A stretch of DNA of 64,000 bases from Rhodanobacteraceae bacterium ZG21-1 (GCA_021390615.1 JAJEJU010000021.1:62001-126000), one strand, 5' to 3'; counted from the first letter of the stretch, positions 8,662 through 18,184 are shown. Numbers and translations are program-made. Notes: generated by a model not told the origin, from the letters alone.

Positions 8662-9429
8662 TCAGAGCGACTTCGCCAGCATAAAGATGGCCATCGCGGC
8701 GACGGCTGCGGCGAAGCCGAGCCGCAGGGCGCCGCGCCGTTGCGCCAGCCTCTGCGCACCGAACGCGCCCAGCCAGCCGCCGACGATGCCGCCGCCGACG
8801 AATTCGGCGGCGACCGGCCAGTCGACCAGGCCTGAGAGGGCGTAGTTCGCGGCGGTGGCGAGCCCGAATGCGCCGACCGCCAGCATCGAGCTGCCGATCG
8901 CCTGCACGATCTCCATGCCGCTGGCCAGCATCAATCCCGGCACTGCCAGGAAGCCGCCGCCGATGCCGAAAAAGCCGGCCAGGCCGCCGGCGCCCATACC
9001 CGTCACACCCAGTCGCGGCATCATATGCGGCAACGGATAGCGATCACGGCCGTCGTCGCGGCGGCCGCGCAGCATACGCGCGGCGACTACCAGCATCAGC
9101 AGCGCAAACAACAGGACCAGCCGGCGGCCGTCCAGCGCCTTGCCCAGGCTTGAACCCAGCCAGGCGCCGAGCGCGCCGGTTGCCGCGAACACGCCGGCTG
9201 CGCGCCAGCGCACATGGCCGGCGCGCGCATGCGGCAACAGGTTGGCGAAGGCGTTGGCGGCGACCGCCAGCGCGCTGGTGCCGACCGCCAGGTGCGGATC
9301 GCGCAGGCCGACCACATAGAGCAGCAGCGGCGTTGCCAGGATCGAACCGCCGCCGCCGACCAGGGCCAGCGCGAAGCCAACCAGCACGCCGCAGGCGACG
9401 GCGAGCAGGGGCACGAAGGTTGGCGGCAT
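8662..9429 (-). CDS. TauE/SafE family sulfite/anion exporter
   Basis: A 255-residue inner-membrane protein with eight or so hydrophobic segments and the two internal repeats of the TauE family: FALALVGGGGSILATPLLLYVVG near the N-terminus and GLAGFFGIGGGFLAVPGL in the middle, each with the Gly-rich turn that lines the pathway. Members export sulfite, sulfoacetate or related anions. The gene starts 12 nt after a persulfide-dioxygenase-like gene, so exporting sulfite made by that enzyme is the likely role. Confidence 0.88.
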   Translation of the reverse strand: MPPTFVPLLAVACGVLVGFALALVGGGGSILATPLLLYVVGLRDPHLAVGTSALAVAANAFANLLPHARAGHVRWRAAGVFAATGALGAWLGSSLGKALDGRRLVLLFALLMLVVAARMLRGRRDDGRDRYPLPHMMPRLGVTGMGAGGLAGFFGIGGGFLAVPGLMLASGMEIVQAIGSSMLAVGAFGLATAANYALSGLVDWPVAAEFVGGGIVGGWLGAFGAQRLAQRRGALRLGFAAAVAAMAIFMLAKSL

Positions 9430-9441
9430 GCGGCGATCCGC

Positions 9442-10308
9442 TCAGAGTGCGTCGAGCGGGATCTTCAGATAGCGCAGCCCGTTCGCCTCGGCCTCGGGCA
9501 GGCGGCCGGCGCGCATGTTCACCTGCACCGCCGGCAGCAGCAGGCGCGGCATCGACAGGCTGGCGTCGCGCGCCGTGCGCATGCGCACGAACTCGTCTTC
9601 GTCTACGCCGTCGCGCACGTGGATGTTGCCGCTGCGCTCGGCGCCCACGGTGGTCTCGTGGACAAAGGCGCTGCGCCCGGACGGCAGGTAGTCGTGGCAC
9701 AGGAACAGCCGCGTTGCGTCCGGCAGCGCGTAGATGCGCTGGATCGAGCGGTACAGCGCGCGCGCGTCGCCGCCGGGGAAGTCGCAGCGCGCGGTGCCGT
9801 AGTCGGGCATGAACAAGGTGTCGCCGACGAAGGCGGCATCACCCACCACATGGGTCATGCAGGCCGGCGTGTGTCCGGGCGTGTGCAGCGCCTGCGCCTC
9901 AAGCTCGCCGATGCGATAGCGTTCGCCGTCCTTGAACAGATGGTCGAACTGGCTGCCGTCGCGGCGAAAGCCTTCGCCGGCATTGAACAGACGGCCGAAG
10001 TGCTCCTGCACGGCGAGGATGTGTTCGCCGATGGCCAGTCGTCCGCCGAGCTGCGCCTGCACGTAGGGCGCAGCCGACAAGTGGTCGGCATGCACGTGGG
10101 TGTCGATCACCCAGTCCACGCCCAGGCCTTGTTCGCGCACGAAGGCGATCAGCGCATCCGCCGAAGCATGGCCGGTGCGGCCAGCGGCGGCGTCGTAGTC
10201 GAGCACGCTGTCGAACACCGCCGCGCGACGCGTGGCGGGGTCCCAGGCCACATAGCTGAAGGTGTGGCTGTCGGCTTCGAAGAAGGCGCGTACGTCGGGG
10301 CGCGGCAT
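9442..10308 (-). CDS. Metallo-beta-lactamase-fold persulfide dioxygenase-like protein
   Basis: A 288-residue MBL-fold enzyme. HVHADH (residues 71-76) and HTPGH (142-146) with D163 in FVGDTLF form the metal site. The layout matches ETHE1/Blh-type proteins that oxidise glutathione persulfide to sulfite with one mononuclear iron. The ATG at 10308 is chosen over an upstream frame extension because AGG precedes it and the family begins here. It is transcribed directly ahead of the TauE exporter, which would remove the sulfite formed. A rhodanese domain or a BigR-type regulator is not present nearby. Confidence 0.85.
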   Translation of the reverse strand: MPRPDVRAFFEADSHTFSYVAWDPATRRAAVFDSVLDYDAAAGRTGHASADALIAFVREQGLGVDWVIDTHVHADHLSAAPYVQAQLGGRLAIGEHILAVQEHFGRLFNAGEGFRRDGSQFDHLFKDGERYRIGELEAQALHTPGHTPACMTHVVGDAAFVGDTLFMPDYGTARCDFPGGDARALYRSIQRIYALPDATRLFLCHDYLPSGRSAFVHETTVGAERSGNIHVRDGVDEDEFVRMRTARDASLSMPRLLLPAVQVNMRAGRLPEAEANGLRYLKIPLDAL

Positions 10309-10407
10309 GCGGATACCTCGAATGTCCGGGCCGCCGTGTGCGGCGGCCTTCGCAGGCAATCTAGCGAGCGTGCCGCGACGCCGCAACGACGCGGCATCGG
10401 CGGATGC

Positions 10408-12423
10408 TCAAGGCGCCAGGTCGATCGCGTAGGTCGAGGTGCCGTCCCCGTTGTCGCGCAACAGGCGGATGTGCGTGAGCCCCGCCGCACGCGCGACATC
10501 CAGCTTGTCGCTGGCGCCGGTGAACACGATCGGGCCGGCGGTCTTCAGCGGGGCGAAATGCCAGGACGCGGGCGGCAGCTCGGCGGCGCCGATGTGTTCG
10601 TGCTGGCGCAGCCAGTCGGCGAGGATTTCGCGGGTGCCGTCCGGCGCGGCCAGCACCACGCTGCTGCCGTCCAGGCCTGGGAAATGGCCGCCGCCGTTCG
10701 CGCGGTAGTTGTTGGTGACCACCACAAAGCCCTGCTGCGGCGCCACCGGCTTGCCGTGCGAGGTCAGCGCGGTGATGCGCTGGCCGGCCGGCTGGGTCAG
10801 GTCGATGGTGTAGGCGATGTCGCCCTGGATCTGGTCGAAGTTGTAGCCCACGAAGTGGGTGTTGATCAGCGCCTGCTCACCGGGCTTGCGCGGGTCGATG
10901 CGGTTGAAGCGCTCGGCGGACTTCTCCAGCCAGGCCTTCAGGCCGTCGCCGTCGATCTTCACCGCCGACAAGGTGTTCGGATAGAAGTAGAGGTCGGCAG
11001 CGCTGCGCAGGGTGAGCGGGCCGGCCGGCACGTCGGTGTAGTCCTCCGGGCCGCCGAAGCCGGTGCGGAAGGCCGATGCAGCGGCGAGCACCGGCAGGTT
11101 GGCCAGTTCGGGGTGCACGCGCGGCAGTTCGTTGCGCACATAGTCCATCTGCGCGGCATTGACCGCACCGAGCGCGGTCATGTTGCCCTCGTCGGCGAAG
11201 TAGCTGCTCATGCGCAGCGCGCTGCTGCCGATCGGCGTGTTCACGTAGGCCACCGCGGCGGCGTGCACCGGCGCGACCAGGGCGGCGATCTGCGCATCGG
11301 GCGGCACGCAGTCCGGCTTGGCGCCCTTGGCGGCGGTGTCGGGCTTGGCGCAGATTGGCCGCACCTCGCTGTGCGTCTGCACCTTGTCGACCACCCAGCG
11401 GCCGTGCTGGCGATCCAGCGCCACCCGCACCACGCCCAGGTCCTTGCCGAAGAAGCCGCCCATCACCGCCGGTACGCCGCGCACGTAGCCGCGCTTGGCG
11501 TCGACCGCCTGCATGTTCTCGTAATGCGGGCCGGGAAACTCGGTATGCGAGTGGCCGAGCAGCATCACGTCGATACCCGGCACGCCGGCCAGGTACCAGC
11601 CGGCGTTCTCCATCTCCGGCGTATAGGGCGCGGTGTCCAGGCCGCCGTGCACGATCGCGACGATCAGGTCCGGGTGCTGCGCCTGCAGCTCGGGCAGGTA
11701 TTTCTGCGCGGCCTCGACCACGCCGCTGACGCTGACCTTGCCTTCCAGCCGCTGCTTGTCCCACTGCATGATCGGCGGCGGGGTGAAGCCGATGATGCCG
11801 ATGCGCAGCGGCACGCTGAGCTTGCTGCCGTCCGGCGTATAGGCCTCGACCTGCTTCTCCACCACTCGCCACGGCTTGAAGATCGGCTGGCCGTCGCGCG
11901 CGCTGAACACGTTCGACAGCACCAGCGGATAGTGCGGCCCGGCGCAGCGGTCGCTGTGGCCGCCGTCCACGTTCATCGGCGTGCCGGTGACCTGCGACAG
12001 GAACGGCAGGCCGTAGTTGAACTCGTGGTTGCCGGCGGTGCCGCCGTCGTAGCCCAGCGCGTCCATCGCGCGGTACACCGCCAGCTCTTCGCCGCAGCCG
12101 ACCGGCTTGGCCAGCGCCTGGTAGTCGGCCAGCACGCTGCCCTGGATGGTGTCGCCGCTGTCGAACAGAAAGCTGTTGGGGAATTCCGCGCGCGCGCGGC
12201 GGATCAGCGTGGCGGTGCGCTCGAAGCCCAGGGTGGAGTCGTCTTTCTGCTTGTAGTAGTCGTAGCTGAGGATGTTGGAATGGATGTCGGTGGTTTCCAG
12301 GATCGCCACGTCGAGGTGCGCGCCGTCCGGCAGCGGGCGCGCCGCCGGGCGCGGAGCGGGCCCGGCGCAGGCGGCGAGCAGGGCGGCGGCGAGCGTGGCG
12401 AGGACGGCGAGACGAGGCGACAT
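10408..12423 (-). CDS. cpdB: Periplasmic 2',3'-cyclic-nucleotide phosphodiesterase/3'-nucleotidase, lipoprotein
   Basis: A 671-residue metallophosphatase of the 5'-nucleotidase family that salvages nucleotides outside the inner membrane. The N-terminus is a lipoprotein signal (lipobox LAAC near residue 19). ETTDIHSN, DSGDTIQGS, GNHEFNYG, VHGG and LLGHSH carry the dinuclear metal ligands in the N-terminal half, followed by the C-terminal substrate domain with the TNNYRANGGG segment. The ATG at 12423 is set by the signal peptide. It stands alone, divergent from the LtaS-like gene. Confidence 0.92.
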   Translation of the reverse strand: MSPRLAVLATLAAALLAACAGPAPRPAARPLPDGAHLDVAILETTDIHSNILSYDYYKQKDDSTLGFERTATLIRRARAEFPNSFLFDSGDTIQGSVLADYQALAKPVGCGEELAVYRAMDALGYDGGTAGNHEFNYGLPFLSQVTGTPMNVDGGHSDRCAGPHYPLVLSNVFSARDGQPIFKPWRVVEKQVEAYTPDGSKLSVPLRIGIIGFTPPPIMQWDKQRLEGKVSVSGVVEAAQKYLPELQAQHPDLIVAIVHGGLDTAPYTPEMENAGWYLAGVPGIDVMLLGHSHTEFPGPHYENMQAVDAKRGYVRGVPAVMGGFFGKDLGVVRVALDRQHGRWVVDKVQTHSEVRPICAKPDTAAKGAKPDCVPPDAQIAALVAPVHAAAVAYVNTPIGSSALRMSSYFADEGNMTALGAVNAAQMDYVRNELPRVHPELANLPVLAAASAFRTGFGGPEDYTDVPAGPLTLRSAADLYFYPNTLSAVKIDGDGLKAWLEKSAERFNRIDPRKPGEQALINTHFVGYNFDQIQGDIAYTIDLTQPAGQRITALTSHGKPVAPQQGFVVVTNNYRANGGGHFPGLDGSSVVLAAPDGTREILADWLRQHEHIGAAELPPASWHFAPLKTAGPIVFTGASDKLDVARAAGLTHIRLLRDNGDGTSTYAIDLAP

Positions 12424-12608
12424 GGCGGTATCTGGATGACGGGCAGACCGAGCACCGTAGCAGATCGGCATGACCGTTTGCCGGCGCCGGGCGGCCCACT
12501 GGCGGCTAAATGCCGGCATCCCCCGCGGCTGCCGGCCCTGTCTTAGCGGGGCCCGGGGTCTTAAGATGGCGCGCCGCCAGCACCAGCCCCCTTCGAGGGA
12601 TGCGTTCC

Positions 12609-14339
12609 ATGCCCAAACTCCTGTTCCGCCTGCTGCGGAACCATGCCCCGTGGCTACTTGCCGTCGTGTTTTTCTGCGTCTGCCTCTGGCTGACCGCCTG
12701 GCAGGAGCCCGAGCGCGAACAGCAGGCCTTCGTCACCGCCCTGCTGCTGTGCGTGGCTGGCGTGCTGCTGTTCGTCTTCGGCCGGGTGGCCACCGCGCTG
12801 GTGGTGGCGGGCGGCTTGTTTCTCGCGCTGAAAGGCCTGTCGGTACTGAAGCTGCGCTACCTGGATTCGCCGCTGGAAGCGGCCGACTTCGTCTATTACC
12901 TGCGCACCAGCCTATGGGACACGCTGCAGCGCTACCCGCACCTGCTCGGCCTGGGGCTGACCCTGGCGGTGAGTGTGCCGCTGCTGCTGTGGCTGGTGTG
13001 GCGCTGGGACCTGCGGCTGTTTCCGCGTCTGCGCCGCGGGCCGCGCTGGGGTGTGCGCGTTGTTGGCATCGTGGTTTGCGCCGCGCTGTTCCAGCTGTGC
13101 CTGCGGCCCGCCGGCCCGTTCGCTGCGGTGCATGCGCGCGGCGTGTGGGAGAAGCTTTCCGACGACGCCCAGCTGACCAACTTCTTCGCCAACATCGACG
13201 ACGAGCGGGTCAATCTGCCGAGCATGGCCGATCAGGGCGGTGCGGAAACCACCTGGCAGGCCAGCCTGTCGGGTCGCCCCGGCACGCGGCCGGCGCCTTA
13301 TCCGGACATCGTGCAGGTGCTGGAAGAGAGCACCTTCGATCCGTCCGACTTCGACGCCTGCACGGTGTCGTACTGCCACGTGGCGATGCTCGGCGTGGAC
13401 GACGCCACCCGCGGCCACGGCCGGCTGCGCGTGCATACCTTCGGCGGCGGCACCTGGGTCAGCGAATTCGCCGCGCTCACCGGCATGCCGCACGACATCT
13501 TCGGGCCCGGTGGCGCCTATGCACCCTTCGTGCTGGCGCCGCACGTGCGCGATTCGCTGCCGCGCCAGCTGCAGCGGCTGGGTTACCTGACGGTGGCGAT
13601 CTATCCCACCAACGGCGCCTTCCTCAACGGCCGCAACGCCTATCGTGCCTACGGCGTGGATCACATGTTCGACGCCGTGCAGCTGAAGATGGACGAATGG
13701 GAGCAGAGCGACACCCAGATGTTCCAGGCGGCCAAGCAGGTCTACGACCAGCTCTCGCGCGACGGCACGCGCAAGCCCGGCCAGCCGGTCTTCATGATGA
13801 TCCTCACCATCAATCAGCACGGGCCGCACAACATCGATCCGCGGCCGACCCTGCCGCCGCCGTTCAACCATCCGGTGCTGCAGGGGCTGGACGAAGCCAG
13901 CGCCTTCAACTTCGACACCTACCTGGCGCGCCTGCGCGACTCCGACACCGGCATGCAGCTGCTCGAGCACGATTTCCTGCAGCGGCCGCAGCCCACCGTG
14001 CTGGTGCACTTCGGCGATCACCAGCCGTCCTTCGACGGCTTGATCCGCCCGCTGCAGCGCCACCTGCCGGAGGCCCTGCGGCCTTATCAGGACTACCTCA
14101 CCTACTACACCATCAAGAGCAATTTCCCGGGACCGGCGCTGCCCAGCTATCCGATGCTGGACATCGCCTATCTGCCGGGCCTGGTGCTGCAGGCGGCGGG
14201 CCTGCCGGAAGACGCCTACTTCGCCGCCAGCGCCATGCTGCGCGAGCGCTGCCAGGGCCTGTACACCGATTGTCCGCAGGCCGACCTGGTGAAGTCCTAC
14301 CACGCCTGGATCTTCAAGCGGCTGCAGGTCTACCAGTAG
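12609..14339 (+). CDS. LtaS/OpgB-like alkaline-phosphatase-fold membrane transferase
   Basis: A 576-residue protein with about five transmembrane segments (residues 10-190) and a large periplasmic sulfatase-fold domain. DIVQVLEEST carries the first metal ligand, TFGGGTWVSEFAALTG the nucleophilic Thr, LTINQHGPH a conserved His, and HFGDHQPS the final metal-binding Asp-His. This is the pattern of LtaS-type lipoteichoic acid synthases, and of phosphoethanolamine or phosphoglycerol transferases such as OpgB. In a Gram-negative cell the acceptor is probably a glucan or lipid. GAGGG precedes the ATG at 12609; another ATG at 12600 is possible. Confidence 0.82.
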   Translation: MPKLLFRLLRNHAPWLLAVVFFCVCLWLTAWQEPEREQQAFVTALLLCVAGVLLFVFGRVATALVVAGGLFLALKGLSVLKLRYLDSPLEAADFVYYLRTSLWDTLQRYPHLLGLGLTLAVSVPLLLWLVWRWDLRLFPRLRRGPRWGVRVVGIVVCAALFQLCLRPAGPFAAVHARGVWEKLSDDAQLTNFFANIDDERVNLPSMADQGGAETTWQASLSGRPGTRPAPYPDIVQVLEESTFDPSDFDACTVSYCHVAMLGVDDATRGHGRLRVHTFGGGTWVSEFAALTGMPHDIFGPGGAYAPFVLAPHVRDSLPRQLQRLGYLTVAIYPTNGAFLNGRNAYRAYGVDHMFDAVQLKMDEWEQSDTQMFQAAKQVYDQLSRDGTRKPGQPVFMMILTINQHGPHNIDPRPTLPPPFNHPVLQGLDEASAFNFDTYLARLRDSDTGMQLLEHDFLQRPQPTVLVHFGDHQPSFDGLIRPLQRHLPEALRPYQDYLTYYTIKSNFPGPALPSYPMLDIAYLPGLVLQAAGLPEDAYFAASAMLRERCQGLYTDCPQADLVKSYHAWIFKRLQVYQ

Positions 14340-14356
14340 CCGTCGGCGCGCTGCGC

Positions 14357-14761
14357 CTAGCCGCGGCGACGGCGCAGCAGCACCACCCAGACCGCGGCAT
14401 ACAGCACCATCAGCACGCAGAAGCCGATGTTGACCAGGTGCTCGTAGCCGGTCGCATCGTCGGCGCCCAGATAAAGCACGGCCAGTACGGCCATCGCCAG
14501 CGCCGGCAGGCCGAGCAGCAGCCAGGCCCAACGCCGCATCGAGGCGGTGGCGAACTTGCCCTGCAGGCCGTCGGTGAGATCGGTGTCGGCGTAGCCGGCC
14601 TGCAACGGATCGACGGTCGAACGTTTTATCATCGTGGCCAGCAGCTCCACCTGCGGCGCTTCCGTCAGCACGTCGAGACTCACGCGCCGTTCGCGCGCCG
14701 GGTCCGACGCGGGCGGAGCCGCTGCCTGATCCTTATCGTCGCTCATGGATGGTTTGCTCAT
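14357..14761 (-). CDS. Hypothetical protein with two C-terminal membrane segments
   Basis: A 134-residue protein. The first 70 residues are charged and cytoplasmic-looking (ERRVSLDVLTEAPQVELLATMIKRS), and two hydrophobic segments follow at about residues 78-99 and 108-128, ending in RRRRG. GGAG lies 9 nt before the ATG at 14761. It converges with the LtaS-like gene and is divergent from the oxidoreductase gene. No family recognised. Confidence 0.65.
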   Translation of the reverse strand: MSKPSMSDDKDQAAAPPASDPARERRVSLDVLTEAPQVELLATMIKRSTVDPLQAGYADTDLTDGLQGKFATASMRRWAWLLLGLPALAMAVLAVLYLGADDATGYEHLVNIGFCVLMVLYAAVWVVLLRRRRG

Positions 14762-14788
14762 GCGCGTGTTCTCCGAGGCCCTCGCATC

Positions 14789-15982
14789 ATGCACCGACGT
14801 GAATTCCTGCGCCAAGCCGGCGTCACCGCCACCGTCGCCTCGGCGGCGGCGCTGAGCGCCTGCGCCGGACAGCCGCTGCGCAGCCTGGCGGCCCTGCCCA
14901 ACGCGCCACGCCCGGCGCGTCTGCGCGCGGACGCGATCGAACTGGCGCCGGTGCGCGCGCAGGTGGAGCGCATCACCGGCGTCTATGTGTGCACGCGCCC
15001 GTTCCGCGCCGCCGGCCCGCGCATCGAGACCGAGCGGCTGGGCGAGAAGACCCTGGTGCACAACTACGGCCACGGCGGCAGCGGCTGGTCGCTGTCCTGG
15101 GGCTCGAGCACGCTGGCGTTGCGCATGGTGCAGGCCACCGGCGTGCGCGAGCTGGGCGTGATCGGCTGCGGCGCGCTGGGGCTGACCTCGGCCCTGCTGG
15201 CGCAGCGCGCCGGCCTGGCGGTGCGCATCTACGCCAAGGCGCTGCCGCCGGACGTCTACTCGATGCGCGCCACCGGGCTGTGGACGCCGGACTCGCGCAT
15301 CTGCGACGCGGCGCATGCGCCGGCACTGGCCGCGCGCTGGGAAGAGATGGCGCGCATCTCGTTCGGCAGCTACCAGAGCCTGCTCGGCCTGCCCGGCCAG
15401 CCGGTCGAGTGGATCGACGGCTACGGCTTGTCGGAGCAGCCGTTCGGCCATCCCGGGCCGCCGGTGGCGGACGAACCGGAGTATGGCGAATTTCGCCAGG
15501 TGCGCTTCACCCCGCATGCGGTGGAGCTGCCGCCCGGCAGTCATCCGTTCCCGCAGCCCTACGTGCGCCGCTACACCACGCTGATGTTCAACATCACCGC
15601 CTACGCGCGCCTGTTGATGAGCGATTTCCTCGCCGGCGGCGGGCGCATCGAGGTGCGCGAGTTCCAGCATCCGAGCGAGCTGCTGGCGCTGCCCGAGCGC
15701 ACCCTGGTGAACGCCACCGGTTATGGCGCGCGGGCCTTGTTCGGCGACGACTCGGTGATCCCCGTGCGCGGACAGACCGCCCGGCTGATTCCGCAGCCGG
15801 AGGTGAACTACGGCATCAGCACCGAGCATTTCAGCATGGTGCCGCGCCGCGACGGTCTGCTGGTGCAGGCCTATGGCGACAGCGGCAATTTCAACAACAG
15901 CGACATCACGCCCGACCGCGCCGTCTCCGAGGCGGCGGTGCGCCAGCTGGCGGACTTGTATGCGCGCATGCGCGTCGGCTGA
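14789..15982 (+). CDS. FAD-dependent oxidoreductase with permuted D-amino acid oxidase motif order
   Basis: A 397-residue protein with a twin-Arg-like start (HRREFL) and a lipobox-like LSAC ending at C25, so it is probably exported. Motifs of D-amino acid oxidase are all present but in rotated order. TRPFR (69-73) and LVHNYGHGGSGWSLSWG (89-105), which are C-terminal in the classical enzyme, come first. The FAD dinucleotide loop VIGCGALG (124-131), which classically is N-terminal, follows, then LVNATGYGARALF (306-318) and PVRGQT. The chain ends where the classical enzyme would continue into the RPxR segment. The substrate may be a D-amino acid or related amine. Confidence 0.8.
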   Translation: MHRREFLRQAGVTATVASAAALSACAGQPLRSLAALPNAPRPARLRADAIELAPVRAQVERITGVYVCTRPFRAAGPRIETERLGEKTLVHNYGHGGSGWSLSWGSSTLALRMVQATGVRELGVIGCGALGLTSALLAQRAGLAVRIYAKALPPDVYSMRATGLWTPDSRICDAAHAPALAARWEEMARISFGSYQSLLGLPGQPVEWIDGYGLSEQPFGHPGPPVADEPEYGEFRQVRFTPHAVELPPGSHPFPQPYVRRYTTLMFNITAYARLLMSDFLAGGGRIEVREFQHPSELLALPERTLVNATGYGARALFGDDSVIPVRGQTARLIPQPEVNYGISTEHFSMVPRRDGLLVQAYGDSGNFNNSDITPDRAVSEAAVRQLADLYARMRVG

Positions 15983-16018
15983 GTCGCGGCTTCCGTCGTC
16001 CGGCTTCCACTTCCCGCG

Positions 16019-17176
16019 ATGAACTTCCGCATCATGCCGAGCTGGGCGAACTGCCGCGAAAGCGCACGCGCCACGCTGGCCGAGGTGGGCCGCGAGCTGC
16101 GCGGCGTGCGCTGGCGCGGCACGCGTGCGCGCGAGGCCTGCAAGGCGGCGCTGTCGGTCATGCTGGCGGTGCTGCTGGCGCGGGCGCTGTGCCTGGACGA
16201 TCTGTGGTGGGCCGCGTTCAGCGGCTATCTGGTGACGCGCGCCGGCTTCGACGAAACCTTTCGCCGCGGCGCTTATCGCGTTGGCGGCACGGTCCTGGGC
16301 GCGATCTCCGCGCTGGCCATGGCCGCGTTGCTGGCGGGCCATCCCGGCTGGCGCATCGCCTGGGTCTTCGCGCTGGGCGCGGCCACGCTGTCGCGCGCGC
16401 TGCTGTCGCGCTACAGCTACGCCTGGCTGCTGCTCGGCGTCACCCACGTGATGGTGCTGGCCTTCGCCGCGCTGGTGCCGACCGCGCTGGTCGGCTTCGC
16501 CGCGATGCGCATGGCCGACGTCGCGGTGGGCACGCTGTCCTGCCTGGCGGTATCCGCGGCCTTCGCGCTGCAGGCCGGCGCGCGCTGGCGCGAGCTGCTG
16601 CGGCCGCTGCACGGCTGGAGCGCCTTGCCGCACACCCGGCTGGGCGAGCTCGCGCCGCCGCTGCGCCGGCGGCTGTACCAGCACGTCGGCGAAGCCGCGC
16701 TGGCCCTGGCCATCGTCACCGCGATCGGCTACGCCTTCCGCCTGCTCACCTTCACCCAGGCGGCGATCACCGTGTTCGCGGTGATGCTGCTGCCGATCGC
16801 CGATTTCTCCGTGAGTCGGCGCGGCGCGGTGACGCGCAAGCTGCTGCAGCGCTGCTTCGGCTGCCTGAGCGGCGGCCTGGTCGGTCTGGTCCTGCTGTTG
16901 CTCACCGGCTCGTCCGCGGCGCTATGGTGGCCGGCGCTGGCGATCGGCATCTGGCTGGGCCACTACTTGCAGGGCAGCGAGCGCGGCGTGGGCTATATCG
17001 GCACGCAGTTCTGCCTGGGCTTCCTCACTGCCTTCGTGCACGACACCCATCTGGCCGAAGGCTATGCCGCCGCGGCCAGCCGGCTCGCCGGCATCCTGGG
17101 CGGCCTATCGATTCTGGGCCTGGTGCTCTATCTGGGCGCCGCGCTGACTGCGCCGAAACGCGCGCCCAACGGCTGA
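16019..17176 (+). CDS. FUSC-family inner membrane protein
   Basis: A 385-residue protein with two blocks of hydrophobic helices (about residues 45-180 and 240-375) separated by a soluble linker, the layout of fusaric-acid-resistance-type and YccS-like proteins. The second block contains FTQAAITVFAVMLLP and YIGTQFCLGFL, typical of the family. Such proteins are linked to aromatic acid efflux or envelope processes, and the substrate is not predictable here. The gene follows the oxidoreductase gene by 36 nt on the same strand and may share its transcript. Confidence 0.8.
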   Translation: MNFRIMPSWANCRESARATLAEVGRELRGVRWRGTRAREACKAALSVMLAVLLARALCLDDLWWAAFSGYLVTRAGFDETFRRGAYRVGGTVLGAISALAMAALLAGHPGWRIAWVFALGAATLSRALLSRYSYAWLLLGVTHVMVLAFAALVPTALVGFAAMRMADVAVGTLSCLAVSAAFALQAGARWRELLRPLHGWSALPHTRLGELAPPLRRRLYQHVGEAALALAIVTAIGYAFRLLTFTQAAITVFAVMLLPIADFSVSRRGAVTRKLLQRCFGCLSGGLVGLVLLLLTGSSAALWWPALAIGIWLGHYLQGSERGVGYIGTQFCLGFLTAFVHDTHLAEGYAAAASRLAGILGGLSILGLVLYLGAALTAPKRAPNG

Positions 17177-17218
17177 GCGCACGCACAGGCCCGGCGAGCC
17201 TCGGTTCGACCGCGCATG

Positions 17219-18184
17219 TCATGCGGCGGCGTGCGCTCTCGGCGTGCGCCGAAACAAGAGCCTCACCACGCTCCAGGCCAGCGGTATGGCCGCGATGAAC
17301 CACAGGATGCCGACCAGGGTGGCGAAGCCTAGCCCCGGCGAAAAATCGACTGCGCCGTATATCCATAGGCCGACATGCAACATGGCGAAGGTGATCGCCA
17401 GCATGGCCAGCGCGGACAAGGCCATGGTCAGCAGGCTCGCCAGCAGCAGCCGGCCGGGCCGGGCCCGCGGCAGCCCGCGGGGCAGGGCCCACAAGCCGCC
17501 GAGCAGCACCGGCAGCGCCAGCACCAGACAGCCGATCGGCAGGCCGATCATGATGGGCGTGGATACCTGCTCGGAATCTTCCGGGATCAGCAGGGTGGGC
17601 GAAGCGATGGTGATGGCTTCGACGCAGATGATCGCCCAGATCCAGGCGAACAGGGTGAGGATCGCGATCGCGCGGCCGCGATAGTCGGCCGCCGGTGTCT
17701 CGATGGCCTGCCCCGGCCGGCGCAGCCACAGCAACGTGGCCGAGATCGACAGCAGCACGCACAGCACCTCCAGGCACTGCACGCTCACCAGCATGACAAT
17801 ACTGGTCAGCAGGAGTCGTTCGGAGATTCCGAGGGCGGATGTCTGCGCCTCGAGCCACTGCCCCAGATGCAGCGAGGCATAGGCCCACAGCCACGATTGC
17901 GCGCCGCTGACCAGCAGATAGATGCCGGCCAGCGCCAGCAAGCTGGGCCAACGGAAATCGGCCAGCGGGCGGCGCTCGATGAGCCATTGCGCATAGGCGA
18001 AGCCCGTCGCCGCGAGGATCACCAGGCCGATCAGGTCGTAGTGGATCGCGTAGGGCAGCAAGGAGATGCGCGTGTTGTCGGCTGACTGGTAGTGCAGCGT
18101 GACCAGCACATTGAACACCGCCATCGCCACGAAGACGCATGGCATGGCCAAGGCGACGGCGAGCGGAAATTTCGAGGCTTTCAT
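17219..18184 (-). CDS. Polytopic membrane protein of unknown function
   Basis: A 321-residue inner-membrane protein with about eight hydrophobic segments spread over the whole length and few charged residues. A conserved-looking PEDSEQVSTPIM loop lies near residue 205. The ATG at 18184 has AAGGA 9 nt upstream, which suits it better than the ATG at 18193. It converges with the FUSC gene. No family recognised. Confidence 0.7.
   Translation of the reverse strand: MKASKFPLAVALAMPCVFVAMAVFNVLVTLHYQSADNTRISLLPYAIHYDLIGLVILAATGFAYAQWLIERRPLADFRWPSLLALAGIYLLVSGAQSWLWAYASLHLGQWLEAQTSALGISERLLLTSIVMLVSVQCLEVLCVLLSISATLLWLRRPGQAIETPAADYRGRAIAILTLFAWIWAIICVEAITIASPTLLIPEDSEQVSTPIMIGLPIGCLVLALPVLLGGLWALPRGLPRARPGRLLLASLLTMALSALAMLAITFAMLHVGLWIYGAVDFSPGLGFATLVGILWFIAAIPLAWSVVRLLFRRTPRAHAAA

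Noticed and set aside
8397-8759. A 120-codon minus-strand frame overlapping the end of tauE
   Set aside because: No motif, and it overlaps tauE. The only meaningful signal there is the SDR-like ending in a different frame.
9214-12546. A 1110-codon open frame on the plus strand opposite cpdB, the MBL gene and tauE
   Set aside because: It spans three well-supported opposite-strand genes, has low-complexity Arg/Gly/Ala/His-rich composition and no family motif. It is an artefact of high GC.
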